Of a stretch of 64,000 bases of DNA, positions 47,326-57,444 are shown in pieces (the first letter of the stretch is position 1; each line of letters opens with the position of its first letter). The translations under genes were made by a program, and so were the position numbers. The DNA lies in contig JAFQRY010000012.1 of NCBI GenBank assembly GCA_017409845.1, forward strand, positions 1 to 64,000. Reading direction: 5' to 3'. Origin of the DNA: Clostridia bacterium (GTDB taxonomy: Bacteria > Bacillota > Clostridia > Oscillospirales > Acutalibacteraceae). Below the pieces are notes generated by a model. The model was not told where the DNA came from. It ran no database searches and saw only the letters and a list, made by a program, of their open reading frames with translations.

Positions 47326-47440
47326 CAATCTTCCGTCACGGCATGACGCCGTGCCACCTCCTTTTCAAAGGAGGCTATGCAACTTTTATTCTCTGTATGG
47401 GCTCCTTTGGCAAAGGAGCTGTCCGCAGGACTGAGGATTG
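47326..47440. mobile_element. MITE-like 115-bp element with imperfect terminal inverted repeats
   Basis: The left end CAATCTTCCGTC and the right end GACTGAGGATTG are inverted copies differing at 2 of 12 positions. Inside are three hairpins: CACGGC/GCCGTG (47338-47354), CCTCCTTT/AAAGGAGG (47357-47374) and GCTCCTTT/AAAGGAGC (47401-47419). There is no coding capacity. It lies 9 bp beyond the stop of the 47450-48121 gene. A half-copy is at 46487. Mobility by a transposase in trans is inference. Confidence 0.6.
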
Positions 47441-47449
47441 GCATAAATT

Positions 47450-48121
47450 TTATGCCATTACAAGCGAAAGAAAGAATGATTTAAGCAAGGGAGAAAGGTC
47501 AAATGCCATTGCGGGAGCTGTAAACATGCTGTCGTCTACCTTGAAGGAAATATCGTCAAAATATGTATACTGCACCGAGCCCGTCGATGAATCGCTTACA
47601 ACGAGCATTTTAAGGTCGTCGCCGACATAATAGAACTTGCTTGTGACAAACTCTCTGTCGTCATATTCCTCAACATAATAGTTTGTGCCGTTGATGGTTT
47701 CCTCGTAGCTTCTGAGATATCTCGTGAGTGCCTGAGTGAGGTCAGCCGCGCCGAGCACCATTGACCATACATCCGCACCCTTTATGGGATTATAGTCCAT
47801 TTTTACATAGAAAAACGGAAGAATGGGCATATAGCCGAAAATGCCTTCATCATTGGCAACTATTCTTGCGTTGAGGAAGCCTGCATCATACTGATAGCAG
47901 ATGTTGTTGCCCTTGACGGCAATTGTGTTTGAAATCTGTGCAGGGATAATGCCGAAAAGTCTTGTTTCACCTGCTCTGAGGGTTACCGAAACCTCGGTTG
48001 CTGTTTCAAGCTTGTTGAGAAGTGCATCGGTTTTTGGAGTGTCAGCTGCAAAAGCATTGACCGAAAGCACCGACATGATAAGAATGATTGATGCGATTAA
48101 AACGCTGATTGTCTTTTTCAT
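47450..48121 (-). CDS. Small secreted protein, paralogue C (unknown function)
   Basis: 223 residues from the ATG at 48121, which has GGAGG 7 nt upstream; an in-frame ATG seven codons earlier overlaps the RBS. Signal peptide MKKTISVLIASIILIMSV cut near AFA-ADT. The mature domain carries LPFFYVKMD, YYVEEYDDRE and FKVDDSMFTAP, the family motifs shared with the genes at 38630 and 46614. No lipobox, no anchor. No known domain recognised. It has its own promoter overlapping the end of hemW. Confidence 0.75.
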   Translation of the reverse strand: MKKTISVLIASIILIMSVLSVNAFAADTPKTDALLNKLETATEVSVTLRAGETRLFGIIPAQISNTIAVKGNNICYQYDAGFLNARIVANDEGIFGYMPILPFFYVKMDYNPIKGADVWSMVLGAADLTQALTRYLRSYEETINGTNYYVEEYDDREFVTSKFYYVGDDLKMLVVSDSSTGSVQYTYFDDISFKVDDSMFTAPAMAFDLSPLLKSFFLSLVMA

Positions 48122-48142
48122 GGAAATTCCTCCTTTTTTCAT

Positions 48143-48171
48143 ATTTTACCATATATATGATGTTTTTTCAA
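48143..48171 (-). promoter_or_regulatory. Promoter of secreted paralogue C
   Basis: On the minus strand TTGAAA (48171-48166) and TAAAAT (48148-48143) are spaced 17 bp. The -35 box overlaps the hemW stop codon, so the small gene can be transcribed on its own. Confidence 0.65.
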
Positions 48172-49262
48172 TATCCGAGCAAATTACATATCACCGAATT
48201 TGACACAAGAAATCCGTCAACCGTCAAAGAAATGTTATTATCCGTAACTCTTACAAGCCCGTGTTTTTCAAGCTCCCTTGATTTTTCGATAATATCTTTA
48301 TCAATCCGTTTTCCGAAACGCTTTTGATATTCATCAAAAATCAAGCCTTCCGAAAGCCGCAGGGCAAGCATGATAAATTCTTCTTCATCGCCGCCTTCAC
48401 CGTCATCAACGGGAGCTGTTCCGCCGATGAAATCATCAATGCTGCGTTCGTAATAAAACCTTTTTCCGTCAACGAATGAATGAGCCGCCGCACCGATGCC
48501 GAGATACTCTTCACATCGCCAGTATTTAAGATTATGGCGGCTTTCGTATCCTTTGAGTGAAAAATTTGATATTTCATACTGAGAAAATCCTGCTTTTTCA
48601 AGCTCGTTGACTGCATATAAATATAAATCACAGGTTTCATCCTCGTCTGGCAGGGCGAGGGTGTTTTTTATTCTGTAAAACGGTGTTGATTCTTCAATTT
48701 TGAGGATATATGCACTGATGTGCTTCGCACCCGAATTTTTGCAGAATTCAATTGAACCTTTCAGGCTTTCCTTTGTCTGAGCGGGAATGCCGAGCATCAG
48801 GTCGAGCGAAATATTATCAATTCCTGCCGCTCTTGCCTTTACAATTGCCCTTTCAACATCATCACAGCCGCCTCTTCTGCCGAGCGATTTTCTTTCGCAG
48901 TCGTTTGCACTCTGCAGACCCATTGAAATGCGGTTTATTCCGCTTTTTGCAACAATGCCGAAATCAAAATCCGAGTTCAACGCACCCGTATCCGACGGAT
49001 TGCATTCAAGCGTTGCTTCGCAGTCGGGAGTGCGGTTTATATGTGACATGATTTCCGAAATCCGTTTCGCTCCGATAAGAGAGGGCGTGCCGCCGCCGAA
49101 ATAAACCGTGTCATAAATTCTGTCTGCAGCATCAATTCTTTTGCAGACGGCAGAAACATATGCATCAATTTTTTCTTCGCTTGGCATCACCGAGTAAAAA
49201 TCGCAATAGGGACATTTGCCGTTGCAGAACGGAATGTGGATATATAATCCGATAGGTTTCAT
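48168..49262 (-). CDS. hemW: HemW-type radical SAM protein (heme chaperone)
   Basis: 364 residues. The radical-SAM cluster motif CxxxCxxC is at the N-terminus (IPFCNGKCPYCDFYS), followed by YFGGGTPSLI, NRISMGLQSAND and SLDLMLGIPAQT, as in HemW and the related coproporphyrinogen oxidases. The HemW C-terminal domain follows. The start at 49262 is set by AGGTGAT just upstream; the open frame extends further upstream into lepA but has no similarity there. It lies 49 nt after lepA on the same strand, the order common in Firmicutes. The role in heme insertion is by family. Confidence 0.93.
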   Translation of the reverse strand: MKPIGLYIHIPFCNGKCPYCDFYSVMPSEEKIDAYVSAVCKRIDAADRIYDTVYFGGGTPSLIGAKRISEIMSHINRTPDCEATLECNPSDTGALNSDFDFGIVAKSGINRISMGLQSANDCERKSLGRRGGCDDVERAIVKARAAGIDNISLDLMLGIPAQTKESLKGSIEFCKNSGAKHISAYILKIEESTPFYRIKNTLALPDEDETCDLYLYAVNELEKAGFSQYEISNFSLKGYESRHNLKYWRCEEYLGIGAAAHSFVDGKRFYYERSIDDFIGGTAPVDDGEGGDEEEFIMLALRLSEGLIFDEYQKRFGKRIDKDIIEKSRELEKHGLVRVTDNNISLTVDGFLVSNSVICNLLGY

Positions 49263-49311
49263 TATTATCACCTGAAAAACACAGGGGCGACCTGAGGCCG
49301 CCCGCAATAAT

Positions 49312-51126
49312 TTAATCGTTATCATCAAGCTTGAGGACTGCCATGAATGCCTCCTGCGGAACCTCAACGGTACCGAAGTGACGCATTCTCTTCTTGCCTT
49401 CCTTCTGCTTTTCAAGAAGCTTTTTCTTTCTTGTGATGTCGCCGCCGTAGCACTTTGCAAGAACATCCTTACGCATTGCCTTGACTGTTTCACGGGCGAT
49501 GATTTTTCCGCCGATGCCGATCTGAATGGGTATTTCAAACATCTGACGGGGGATGTGCTCCTTGAGCCTTTCGGCAATCTTTCGTGCCTTTGAATATGCT
49601 TTTTCGGAGTGAATTATAAATGAAAGGGCATCAACGATATCTCCGTTGAGAAGAACATCGAGCTTAACGAGATTTGACTTACGGTAATCCGAGATTTCAT
49701 AGTCAAAGGAAGCGTAGCCCCTTGTTCTTGATTTGAGCGAATCGAAGAAATCATAGATGATTTCATTCAGCGGAAGCTCATAATGGATGTCAACTCTTTC
49801 GGGAGTGATGTAGTCCATGTTTTTGAATATGCCTCGTCTGTCCTGACACAAATCCATGATAGCACCCACATAATCCGCAGGGGCGTAGATATGTGCATCC
49901 GTGAAGGGCTCTTCGCAGGAGGCGATTGTTGCAGGGTCGGGATAGTGCGTGGGGTTGTCTATCTCAACCATTGACCCGTCGGTAAGGTTGATTTTATAAA
50001 CAACGCTGGGAATTGTGGTTACAAGATCGAGGTCATATTCTCTTTCAAGTCTTTCCTGAATGATTTCAAGGTGAAGCAGACCGAGGAAGCCGCAGCGGAA
50101 ACCGAAACCGAGTGCACCCGAGGTTTCGGGCTCGTAGGTAAGAGCGGCATCGTTGAGCTGAAGCTTTTCAAGAGCATCGCGAAGATTTTCATAGTCTGCA
50201 CCGTCAGCGGGATAAACGCCGCAGTAAACCATGGGATTAACCTTTCTGTAGCCGGGGAGAGGCTCTGAAGCGGGATTTTCAACCGTTGTGACCGTGTCAC
50301 CGACTCTTGCATCACCGACCGTTTTGATAGAAGCCGTGATATAGCCAACCTCGCCTGCCGTGAGCTCCTTGCAGGGCTCGGGAAGGGTTGCTCTCATATA
50401 GCCCGTTTCAACAACGGTGAATTCCGCTCCGGTTGCCATCATTCTCATGGTGTCGCCGGGCTTTATCTTGCCTTCCTTGACTCTTACATAAACGATAACG
50501 CCCTTGTAGCTGTCATAAACCGAGTCAAAAATAAGTGCACGCAGCGGCAAATCGTCATTTGCTTCGGGGGCAGGAACATCCTTTACTATGCGTTCAAGCA
50601 CCTGCTCAATGTTAACGCCCGTTTTTGCCGAAACTCTCGGAGCCTCCGAGCAGTCAAGACCGATAACATCCTCAACCTCTGCAGCAACTCTGTCGGGGTC
50701 TGCCGAAGGAAGGTCGATTTTGTTTATAACGGGAACAAGCTCAAGATCGTGGTCAAGAGCAAGATAGGTGTTTGCAAGTGTCTGTGCTTCAACGCCCTGA
50801 GATGCGTCAATAATAAGAACTGCACCCTCGCATGCCGCAAGTGAACGGGAAACCTCATAGTTGAAGTCAACATGACCCGGAGTGTCGATGAGGTTAAGAA
50901 CATATTCTTCGCCGTCTTCTGCAACGTAGTTGAGCTTAACGGCATGAGCTTTGATTGTGATTCCTCTTTCTCTTTCGAGGTCCATCTTGTCAAGAAGCTG
51001 TGCCGTCATGTCACGCAGAGCAACAGACTTCGTTTTTTCAAGAAGTCTGTCGGCAAGTGTTGATTTGCCGTGGTCTATGTGAGCGATAATACAAAAATTC
51101 CTGATTTTATCTTTTGAAACTGCCAA
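49312..51126 (-). CDS. lepA: Elongation factor 4 (LepA)
   Basis: Translational GTPase that back-translocates or rescues ribosomes and helps 30S assembly. 604 residues with G1 [10 protein letters not shown]2 RGITIK, G3 DTPGHVDF, G4 NKIDLP and the LepA-specific C-terminal domain ending in the basic [18 protein letters not shown]. The start codon is TTG with AAGGAG 9 nt upstream. It is cotranscribed with hemW and preceded by a sugar symporter gene 13 nt away. Confidence 0.97.
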   Translation of the reverse strand: MAVSKDKIRNFCIIAHIDHGKSTLADRLLEKTKSVALRDMTAQLLDKMDLERERGITIKAHAVKLNYVAEDGEEYVLNLIDTPGHVDFNYEVSRSLAACEGAVLIIDASQGVEAQTLANTYLALDHDLELVPVINKIDLPSADPDRVAAEVEDVIGLDCSEAPRVSAKTGVNIEQVLERIVKDVPAPEANDDLPLRALIFDSVYDSYKGVIVYVRVKEGKIKPGDTMRMMATGAEFTVVETGYMRATLPEPCKELTAGEVGYITASIKTVGDARVGDTVTTVENPASEPLPGYRKVNPMVYCGVYPADGADYENLRDALEKLQLNDAALTYEPETSGALGFGFRCGFLGLLHLEIIQERLEREYDLDLVTTIPSVVYKINLTDGSMVEIDNPTHYPDPATIASCEEPFTDAHIYAPADYVGAIMDLCQDRRGIFKNMDYITPERVDIHYELPLNEIIYDFFDSLKSRTRGYASFDYEISDYRKSNLVKLDVLLNGDIVDALSFIIHSEKAYSKARKIAERLKEHIPRQMFEIPIQIGIGGKIIARETVKAMRKDVLAKCYGGDITRKKKLLEKQKEGKKRMRHFGTVEVPQEAFMAVLKLDDND

Positions 51127-51139
51127 TGTGTTTTTCTCC

Positions 51140-52696
51140 TTAAATGTTTGCTATTTCTTCAAGTTTGCGGTCAACGCCGGTCTGACCTATCCACATATTT
51201 TCCCATCTCTGACCTGCAATCTGCTCAAGTCTCTTTTTATCGCTGCCTGAAAGTGTGCAGGTGCCTGTTTCATGTTTCTCTTTAATTGCTGCCTGAATGA
51301 GCTCGTGGTCTCTTTTCTTCATCTTATAGCAGAAGATGAGGATAAGTGAAATAACGGTAAAGATTGCGGGAAGCCAGCTTACAGCAAGGCGGATGCCGAC
51401 TTCAGCCGTGCCCGAAAGCATGTCATAGCTGGGATTTTTAACATCATAGCCCATATAATAGAGCATGTATCCGAGTGCACCCGAAGAAATGCTCATGCTG
51501 GTTTTCTTGAGGAAGGAGTTGAAGGTTGCAATAACGCCCTCTCGTCTTCTGCCCGTGATGAGCTCGTCAACATCGGTAACGTCGGGCTGGATGTTGTTGA
51601 CAACAAAGCCGGGACCGGAGAATCCGAAGTTATAAAGGATTGATGCAAGATAGATAAAGAATACGGGGGTGGTGGGGGTTGCAAATCCGTTGATTAAAAG
51701 ACCTGCAATCATAAACGGGGTGAGAAGAAGTCCGCAGAAGCGTTTATCCATATAGCGTGAAAGGAAATAGTTGAACGGACCGCCTGCAACCTCTGCAACG
51801 CCTGCAATGGTCTGAAGGTTGGCAAAATGGCTGTATTTATCCGCAACGCTTCTTATGAAAATCTGATCGGCATCGCCGTAGAAGTTTTTGGCAAAGCTGT
51901 AGAAAAGACCGATAAAGAAATACTGTCTGAATGCCTTGTTCCTGAAAACCTGAATATATTCTCTGAAGAAAAATTTAAGATTGAGCGGAGGATTGACCAT
52001 ATCTGCCGAGCTTTTTTCTTTTGTGGAGAAGAAGGTGACGATGGGAGACCAACAGAAGAAAAGAATAAAGCAGATACCGCAGAAAAGGTATTTCGGTCTG
52101 TCCGCAGCGGAAGGGTTATCAAGGCTTGTGCCGCCGAGAATAAGACTCATAAAAATGAATGACGGAAACATACCGAACATATTGAATATGTATTCCATTA
52201 TTTTGTATTGAGTTCTCTCAAAATATTTCGGTGCAATTGTCGGGAGCATTGCGGCATGCGGAATGTTCATCATCGTGTAGCCTGTGCTGTAAATAAACGA
52301 AGCCATGAGATAATAAACGAAAAGAGCGTTTTCGTTGCCCGTGCCGGAAATTCCGAAGGAATACCATTTCATAAAATAACCGATAAGCAGAACGGGCAGA
52401 GCGGCAATAATCCATACACGGTGCTTGCCGAGCTTTGATTTTGTTCTGTCGGTTATAAAGCCCATTGCAAGGTCGGTTATCGCATCAAAAACACCTGCAA
52501 TCGTGCTTATTGTGCCGGTCATACGGGTATCAAGACCTTCAACATAGTTGAGGAACTGCTGATGATATTTGCTCAGAGGATTCGTAACGCCGCCGATGGT
52601 GATGTTGGCAACATTGTAGCCGACAATCGGTCTGAGATATTCCCATGTGTTGCCTTCGATACCCACGGCATTTTTTATTTTATTACCGAGTCCCAA
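51140..52696 (-). CDS. GPH-family (MelB-like) sugar:cation symporter
   Basis: 518 residues and about twelve membrane segments. The glycoside-pentoside-hexuronide family signs are [24 protein letters not shown] between helices 2 and 3 in two adjacent motifs, [14 protein letters not shown], and [18 protein letters not shown] in the second half. Such proteins bring in sugars or glycosides with Na+ or H+. GGAGGA lies before the start. It lies 13 nt upstream of lepA, so the transcripts may join. The substrate is unknown; import of glycan breakdown products for the GH89 enzyme is only a possibility. Confidence 0.88.
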   Translation of the reverse strand: MGLGNKIKNAVGIEGNTWEYLRPIVGYNVANITIGGVTNPLSKYHQQFLNYVEGLDTRMTGTISTIAGVFDAITDLAMGFITDRTKSKLGKHRVWIIAALPVLLIGYFMKWYSFGISGTGNENALFVYYLMASFIYSTGYTMMNIPHAAMLPTIAPKYFERTQYKIMEYIFNMFGMFPSFIFMSLILGGTSLDNPSAADRPKYLFCGICFILFFCWSPIVTFFSTKEKSSADMVNPPLNLKFFFREYIQVFRNKAFRQYFFIGLFYSFAKNFYGDADQIFIRSVADKYSHFANLQTIAGVAEVAGGPFNYFLSRYMDKRFCGLLLTPFMIAGLLINGFATPTTPVFFIYLASILYNFGFSGPGFVVNNIQPDVTDVDELITGRRREGVIATFNSFLKKTSMSISSGALGYMLYYMGYDVKNPSYDMLSGTAEVGIRLAVSWLPAIFTVISLILIFCYKMKKRDHELIQAAIKEKHETGTCTLSGSDKKRLEQIAGQRWENMWIGQTGVDRKLEEIANI

Positions 52697-52762
52697 GGAT
52701 ACTCCTCCTTATAATAAATATACCATTTTATAATATCAAATTTTTGCCGTAAGGTCAAGCAT

Positions 52763-52793
52763 AAAAAATCCCGGAAGCAGCAGTGCCTCCGGG
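52763..52793 (-). terminator. Terminator of the glycosyltransferase gene
   Basis: On the minus strand CCCGGAGGCA pairs with TGCTTCCGGG around CTGC and is followed by ATTTTTT. Confidence 0.85.
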
Positions 52794-52799
52794 TGATAA

Positions 52800-53750
52800 T
52801 TATTCGACTTCTTCGCCATTCTTCAGATGTTCTTTAAGAATATAGACAGGACGGTTTTTGACCTGAACATACATTTTTGAGAGATATTCGCCGATTATGC
52901 CGAGACAGAAAAGAAGAAGTCCGCCGATAAGAAGCAGAAGCACAACGATTGTTGCATAGCCCGGCACGTCAATTCCGAATGCAAGCTTCTGGATAACAAC
53001 AACTATCAGATAAAGAATCGAGCATACGGAGGAAAGAAGACCGATGAAGGTTGCAAATTTGAGCGGCATTGTTGAAAATGCAAAAATACCTTCGAGAGCA
53101 TATTTGAAAAGCTTTCTGAAGCCCCATTTTGTTTCTCCGCTTTCTCTTTCGCAAACTTCATAGGGAATGTATTTTGTGTTGAAGCCCACATAGCTGAAAA
53201 GACCCTTTGAAAAACGGTGGAATTCGGTCATCTGCAGAATGGCATCAACCATAACTCTCTTCATCAGTCTGAAATCCGATGCACCGTTGACAAAATCAAC
53301 ATCCGATATTTTATTGATGAGCTTGTAAAAAACGGATTTGAAGCCCGAAATAAGCTTGTTTTCTTTTCTGCTTTCCTGATAGGCGGTAACGCAGTCGGTA
53401 TCCTCATCCGATGCCATAACCTCAAGCATTTCGAGCACAACCTCGGGTCTTTGCTGAAGGTCGGCATCAATAAGGCAGACAAGGTCGCCTACAGCCTTTG
53501 AAAGACCAGCATATATTGCCGCTTCCTTGCCGAAATTGCGGCTGAAGGTTAAAACCTGAATGTTGTATTTATCATTGAAAGAATTATAAATATGCTTTAA
53601 TCTCTGATAGGTTTTGTCTTTGCTGCCGTCATTGACAAAAACAAATTCATAATCGCTGACCTTGCCTTCAAAAACCCTGTTTACTTCGCTGAAGAATTTT
53701 TCAACATTGCCCTCTTCGTTGTAGCAGGGGACTATTAACGATAATTTCAT
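52800..53750 (-). CDS. GtrB/DPM1-like membrane glycosyltransferase (GT2)
   Basis: 316 residues. The N-terminal GT-A domain has SLIVPCYNEEGNV, VNDGSKD, the metal-binding DADLQ and the SGETKWGFRKL motif of polyprenyl-phosphate glycosyltransferases. Two membrane helices follow (about 230-300). Members load glucose, mannose or similar sugars onto undecaprenyl phosphate for wall or lipid modification; the donor sugar is not readable. AGAGGTGA precedes the ATG. It has its own terminator, so it forms a single-gene unit. Confidence 0.9.
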   Translation of the reverse strand: MKLSLIVPCYNEEGNVEKFFSEVNRVFEGKVSDYEFVFVNDGSKDKTYQRLKHIYNSFNDKYNIQVLTFSRNFGKEAAIYAGLSKAVGDLVCLIDADLQQRPEVVLEMLEVMASDEDTDCVTAYQESRKENKLISGFKSVFYKLINKISDVDFVNGASDFRLMKRVMVDAILQMTEFHRFSKGLFSYVGFNTKYIPYEVCERESGETKWGFRKLFKYALEGIFAFSTMPLKFATFIGLLSSVCSILYLIVVVIQKLAFGIDVPGYATIVVLLLLIGGLLLFCLGIIGEYLSKMYVQVKNRPVYILKEHLKNGEEVE

Positions 53751-53903
53751 ATGAGCTTCACCTCTTAGTGGCTATTATAACATATTTTAATTAATAAAAA
53801 GTGAATTAAAAAATAATATTCTTAATAAAATTCTATCATCCATATATCATAAAGTCAACACTAATTTGAAACACGATTTTACAAAGTGTTAACAATTAAA
53901 TTA

Positions 53904-53932
53904 TTGACAAATTCTTCTTGTTGGGGTATAGT
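53904..53932 (+). promoter_or_regulatory. Promoter of the hrcA-grpE-dnaK-dnaJ operon
   Basis: TTGACA (53904-53909) and TATAGT (53927-53932), spacer 17 bp. The CIRCE operator begins 11 bp after the -10 box, at the expected transcription start. Confidence 0.85.
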
Positions 53933-53943
53933 AATATCAGTGA

Positions 53944-53981
53944 TTAGCACTCGCAACTTTTGAGTGCTAAAATTAGCACTC
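53944..53981 (+). promoter_or_regulatory. CIRCE operator plus extra half-site
   Basis: TTAGCACTC (53944-53952), 9 bp, GAGTGCTAA (53962-53970): a perfect CIRCE, bound by HrcA. A third arm, TTAGCACTC, follows at 53973-53981 and can pair with the middle arm as well. Confidence 0.95.
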
Positions 53982-54000
53982 GGCGAAAGAAGGTGTGGAG

Positions 54001-55029
54001 ATGTCCGGACTGAGCGAAAGAAAAAAGCTGATTCTTGCAGCTGTGGTTGAGCAATATATAAAATCGGGAGAGCCCGTCGGTTCAAAGGAGCTTCTTGCTT
54101 TAACGGGTATGTCAGTATCTTCCGCAACCGTTCGTAATGAAATGAGCGAGCTTTCCGCTATGGGTTATCTCGAGCAGCCGCACACCTCTGCAGGCAGAGT
54201 CCCTTCGCAGAAGGGCTACAGATATTATGTTGATAATCTCATGCGTTCAAGAGAAATTGATGAGCTCAACAAAAGAATGATAGAGGCGGGCATTTCTTCG
54301 GCTGCAGGTGACCCCGAAAGGCTGATTGCCCAGGCGGGCGAGGTTCTTGCCGATTTAACAAAATGTGCGTGTGTTTCAACTGCACCGGGCGGAGATGCCG
54401 TTATCATCCGTAAAATTGAGCTTGTTCCCGTCGGAATTCATTCGGCGATGCTCGTTCTTTTAACCTCAAACGGAATTCTCAAAAGCAGGCTTTGCAGGCT
54501 CGACTGTGAGCTTACCGCAAAAATCTGCGAAGAGTTCTATAATATAATTGATTCATGCATAATCGGAAAGCCCGCATCGGAAATCAGCGTTGTTTCGATG
54601 CAGACGGCTGCAGCATCGGTTGACAGCGACCCGTTTGCAATGCTGCCTCTTATGGCTGCGGTCTGTGAGCTTGCAAGAAGCATGGAGGATTCAAGAATTA
54701 TCCTCGGCGGCAGCTCAAATCTGTTTTCTCATAAGGATTACGGTGTCGGTGCGATCGAGCTTTTTGAATTTCTTAATAAGCGTGAACCTCTTTCGGCGGT
54801 AATGAACGGAATAAAGGAACCGCTTGATATCATAATCGGAAAAGAAAATCTTTACCGTCAGCTTGAAAATTCGAGCGTTATCGTTGCCAAATATTCCGTC
54901 GGCGGCAGAGAGTCGGGAACAATCGGTCTCATCGGTCCCACCCGTATGGATTATGAAAGCATTATCCCCAGCGTTAAATATCTGACAGATATCGTCGGCA
55001 GAATGATTACTCAGGCGATTGAAGAATAG
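54001..55029 (+). CDS. hrcA: Heat-inducible repressor HrcA
   Basis: Represses its own operon through CIRCE; activity depends on GroE in known cases. 342 residues: an N-terminal winged helix (SERKKLILAAVVEQYIKSGE, then SSATVRNEMSELSAMGYLEQ and TSAGRVPSQKGYRYYVD) and a C-terminal GAF-like dimerisation region with ILGGSSNLF. The ATG at 54001 is used because GAAGGTG lies 5 nt upstream; a GTG two codons earlier overlaps the RBS. It is first in the operon and followed by grpE. Confidence 0.95.
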   Translation: MSGLSERKKLILAAVVEQYIKSGEPVGSKELLALTGMSVSSATVRNEMSELSAMGYLEQPHTSAGRVPSQKGYRYYVDNLMRSREIDELNKRMIEAGISSAAGDPERLIAQAGEVLADLTKCACVSTAPGGDAVIIRKIELVPVGIHSAMLVLLTSNGILKSRLCRLDCELTAKICEEFYNIIDSCIIGKPASEISVVSMQTAAASVDSDPFAMLPLMAAVCELARSMEDSRIILGGSSNLFSHKDYGVGAIELFEFLNKREPLSAVMNGIKEPLDIIIGKENLYRQLENSSVIVAKYSVGGRESGTIGLIGPTRMDYESIIPSVKYLTDIVGRMITQAIEE

Positions 55030-55049
55030 AAAGGATGCAGTCAGCAGTA

Positions 55050-55565
55050 ATGAAAAAAGAAAAAAAGACTCCCGAAGCAACCGAAGAGGTCAAGGAGACC
55101 GCGGAGGAAGTAAAGGAAGAAACAGCGGAAGAAAAGCTCAGAAAAGAGCTTGACGAAAAAAATGATCAGTTTCTGAGGCTTTATGCGGAATACGATAATT
55201 TCCGCAAGCGTTCGCAGAAGGAAAAGCAGGATATTTATTCATCCTCCAAAGCGGATGTAATCAAGGAGCTGCTTCCCGTTCTGGATAATTTTGACAGAGC
55301 GGCAAACAATACCGAGTGCAGCTTTGAGGATTATAAAAAGGGAATTGACCTTATTTTCAATCAGTTCGGCGAAATTCTTAAAAAGACAGGCGTTGAAAGC
55401 TACGGCGAAAGAGGAGATGCTTTTGACCCCAACATCCACAATGCGGTTATGACCGTTGAGGATGACGAGCTCGGCGAAAATACAATTGCCGAGGTGTTCA
55501 CAAAAGGCTATAAGCTTGGCGACAGAATCATAAGAGATGCGGTTGTCAAGGTTGCAAATTCATAA
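55050..55565 (+). CDS. grpE: GrpE nucleotide exchange factor
   Basis: Releases ADP from DnaK. A charged N-terminal segment and long coiled coil (about 30-70, with DNFRKRSQKEKQD) lead into the beta domain with NPNIHNAVM-like FDPNIHNAVM and DRIIRDAVVKVA at the end. About 171 residues. Start choice is unsure: an in-frame ATG at 55035 lies directly on the AAGGA sequence, while 55050 has that sequence 14 nt away. It sits between hrcA and dnaK, as is standard. Confidence 0.93.
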   Translation: MKKEKKTPEATEEVKETAEEVKEETAEEKLRKELDEKNDQFLRLYAEYDNFRKRSQKEKQDIYSSSKADVIKELLPVLDNFDRAANNTECSFEDYKKGIDLIFNQFGEILKKTGVESYGERGDAFDPNIHNAVMTVEDDELGENTIAEVFTKGYKLGDRIIRDAVVKVANS

Positions 55566-55602
55566 ATAAATCCATTCATATATTATAGGAGGAAAAATTA
55601 TT

Positions 55603-57426
55603 ATGGCAAAGATTATCGGTATCGACTTAGGTACAACAAACTCATGTGTGGCAGTTATCGAAGGCGGCGAGCCCGTTGTTATCGCAAACGCTGAGGGTGC
55701 AAGAACAACTCCCTCTGTTGTTGCTTTCGGTAAAACAGGCGAAAGAATGGTCGGTCAGGTTGCAAAGAGACAGGCTGTTACCAATTCCGACAGAACAGTT
55801 GCTTCAATCAAAAGACAGATGGGCTCCGATTACAAGGTAGCTATCGACGACAAAAAGTATACTCCGCAGGAAATCTCTGCAATGATTCTTCAGAAGCTCA
55901 AGACAGATGCAGAAGCATATCTCGGCGATAAGGTAACAGAAGCTGTTATCACCGTTCCCGCATATTTCACCGATGCACAGCGTCAGGCAACAAAGGATGC
56001 AGGTAAGATTGCAGGTCTCGAAGTAAAGAGAATCATCAACGAGCCCACAGCAGCAGCTCTTGCATACGGTATTGACAAGGAAACCGACCAGAAGGTTATG
56101 GTTTATGACCTCGGCGGCGGTACCTTCGACGTTTCAATCATTGAAATGGGCGACGGTGTTCAGGAAGTTCTTGCAACAGCAGGTAACAACAAGCTCGGCG
56201 GCGACGACTTTGACCAGAGAGTTATCAACTGGCTTGCAGACGGCTTCAAGGCAGAGCAGGGAATCGACCTTCGCGGCGATAAAATGGCTATGCAGAGACT
56301 CAAGGAAGCTGCAGAAAAGGCAAAGATTGAGCTTTCAGGCGTAACAACCTCAAACATCAGCCTTCCCTTCATCACAGCAGACGCAACAGGCCCCAAGCAC
56401 CTTGAAATGACTCTCACAAGAGCAAAGTTCAACGAGCTTACAGCAGACCTTGTTGATGCAACAATGGGTCCCGTCCGTCAGGCAATGAATGACTCGGGTC
56501 TCAAGACAAGCGAAATTGATAAGGTTCTCATGGTCGGCGGTTCATCAAGAATTCCCGCTGTTCAGGAAGCAATCAAGCAGTTCATGGGTGCAGAACCCTT
56601 CAAGGGCATCAACCCCGACGAATGCGTTGCTATCGGTGCAGCTCTTCAGGCAGGTGTTCTCGGCGGCGAGGTAACAGGTCTTCTTCTTCTTGACGTTACT
56701 CCGCTTTCACTCGGCATCGAAACCATGGGCGGTATCAGCACAAAGATTATCGACAGAAACACAACAATCCCCGTAAAGAAGAGCCAGATTTTCTCAACTG
56801 CAGCAGATAATCAGCCTTCTGTTGAGGTTCATGTTCTTCAGGGTGAAAGAGAATTTGCAAGAGATAACAAAACTCTCGGCGTGTTCCACCTTGACGGCAT
56901 CATGCCCGCACCCAGAGGCATTCCTCAGATTGAAGTTACATTTGATATAGACGCAAACGGCATCGTTCATGTTTCCGCAAAGGATCTCGGCACTCAGAAG
57001 GAGCAGTCAATCAATATCACTTCCTCAACAAACATGTCAAAGGAAGATATCGAAAAGGCTGTTGCCGATGCAGAGAGATTTGCTCAGGAGGATAAGGAAC
57101 GCCGTGAAAATGTTGACACACGCAACGCTGCAGACCAGATGGTTTATCAGTGCGAAAAGCTTATGAGCGAAAACGGCGATAAGTTCAGCGATGATGAAAA
57201 AGCAGGTGTAAACGAAAAGATTGATGCTCTTAAGGAAGCTCTTAAGGGCGAGGATATCAACCTTATCAAGACCCGTCAGGATGAGCTTACCGCAAAGTTC
57301 CATGAAGTTTCCGAGAAGCTTTATAAGGCTGCCGCAGAAGCAGCTCAGGCTCAGCAGGGCGGTGCAGCTCCCGGCGGTGAGGGCTATACAGAAGCAAATT
57401 ATACGGATGTTGATGACAACAACTAA
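55603..57426 (+). CDS. dnaK: Chaperone DnaK (Hsp70)
   Basis: ATP-driven chaperone, 607 residues. Signatures: [14 protein letters not shown] at the N-terminus, [12 protein letters not shown] (about residue 170), [14 protein letters not shown] (about 309), substrate domain with [13 protein letters not shown], and a Gln/Ala/Gly-rich tail ending TDVDDNN. AGGAGG lies 7-9 nt before the ATG. Third gene of the CIRCE-controlled operon; its partners grpE and dnaJ flank it. Confidence 0.98.
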   Translation: MAKIIGIDLGTTNSCVAVIEGGEPVVIANAEGARTTPSVVAFGKTGERMVGQVAKRQAVTNSDRTVASIKRQMGSDYKVAIDDKKYTPQEISAMILQKLKTDAEAYLGDKVTEAVITVPAYFTDAQRQATKDAGKIAGLEVKRIINEPTAAALAYGIDKETDQKVMVYDLGGGTFDVSIIEMGDGVQEVLATAGNNKLGGDDFDQRVINWLADGFKAEQGIDLRGDKMAMQRLKEAAEKAKIELSGVTTSNISLPFITADATGPKHLEMTLTRAKFNELTADLVDATMGPVRQAMNDSGLKTSEIDKVLMVGGSSRIPAVQEAIKQFMGAEPFKGINPDECVAIGAALQAGVLGGEVTGLLLLDVTPLSLGIETMGGISTKIIDRNTTIPVKKSQIFSTAADNQPSVEVHVLQGEREFARDNKTLGVFHLDGIMPAPRGIPQIEVTFDIDANGIVHVSAKDLGTQKEQSINITSSTNMSKEDIEKAVADAERFAQEDKERRENVDTRNAADQMVYQCEKLMSENGDKFSDDEKAGVNEKIDALKEALKGEDINLIKTRQDELTAKFHEVSEKLYKAAAEAAQAQQGGAAPGGEGYTEANYTDVDDNN

Positions 57427-57444
57427 TGTGAGGAGTTAATCCCC

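Noticed and set aside
49263-49577. 105-residue N-terminal extension of hemW
   Set aside because: It lies within lepA in another frame; the RBS and the radical-SAM N-terminus place the start at 49262.
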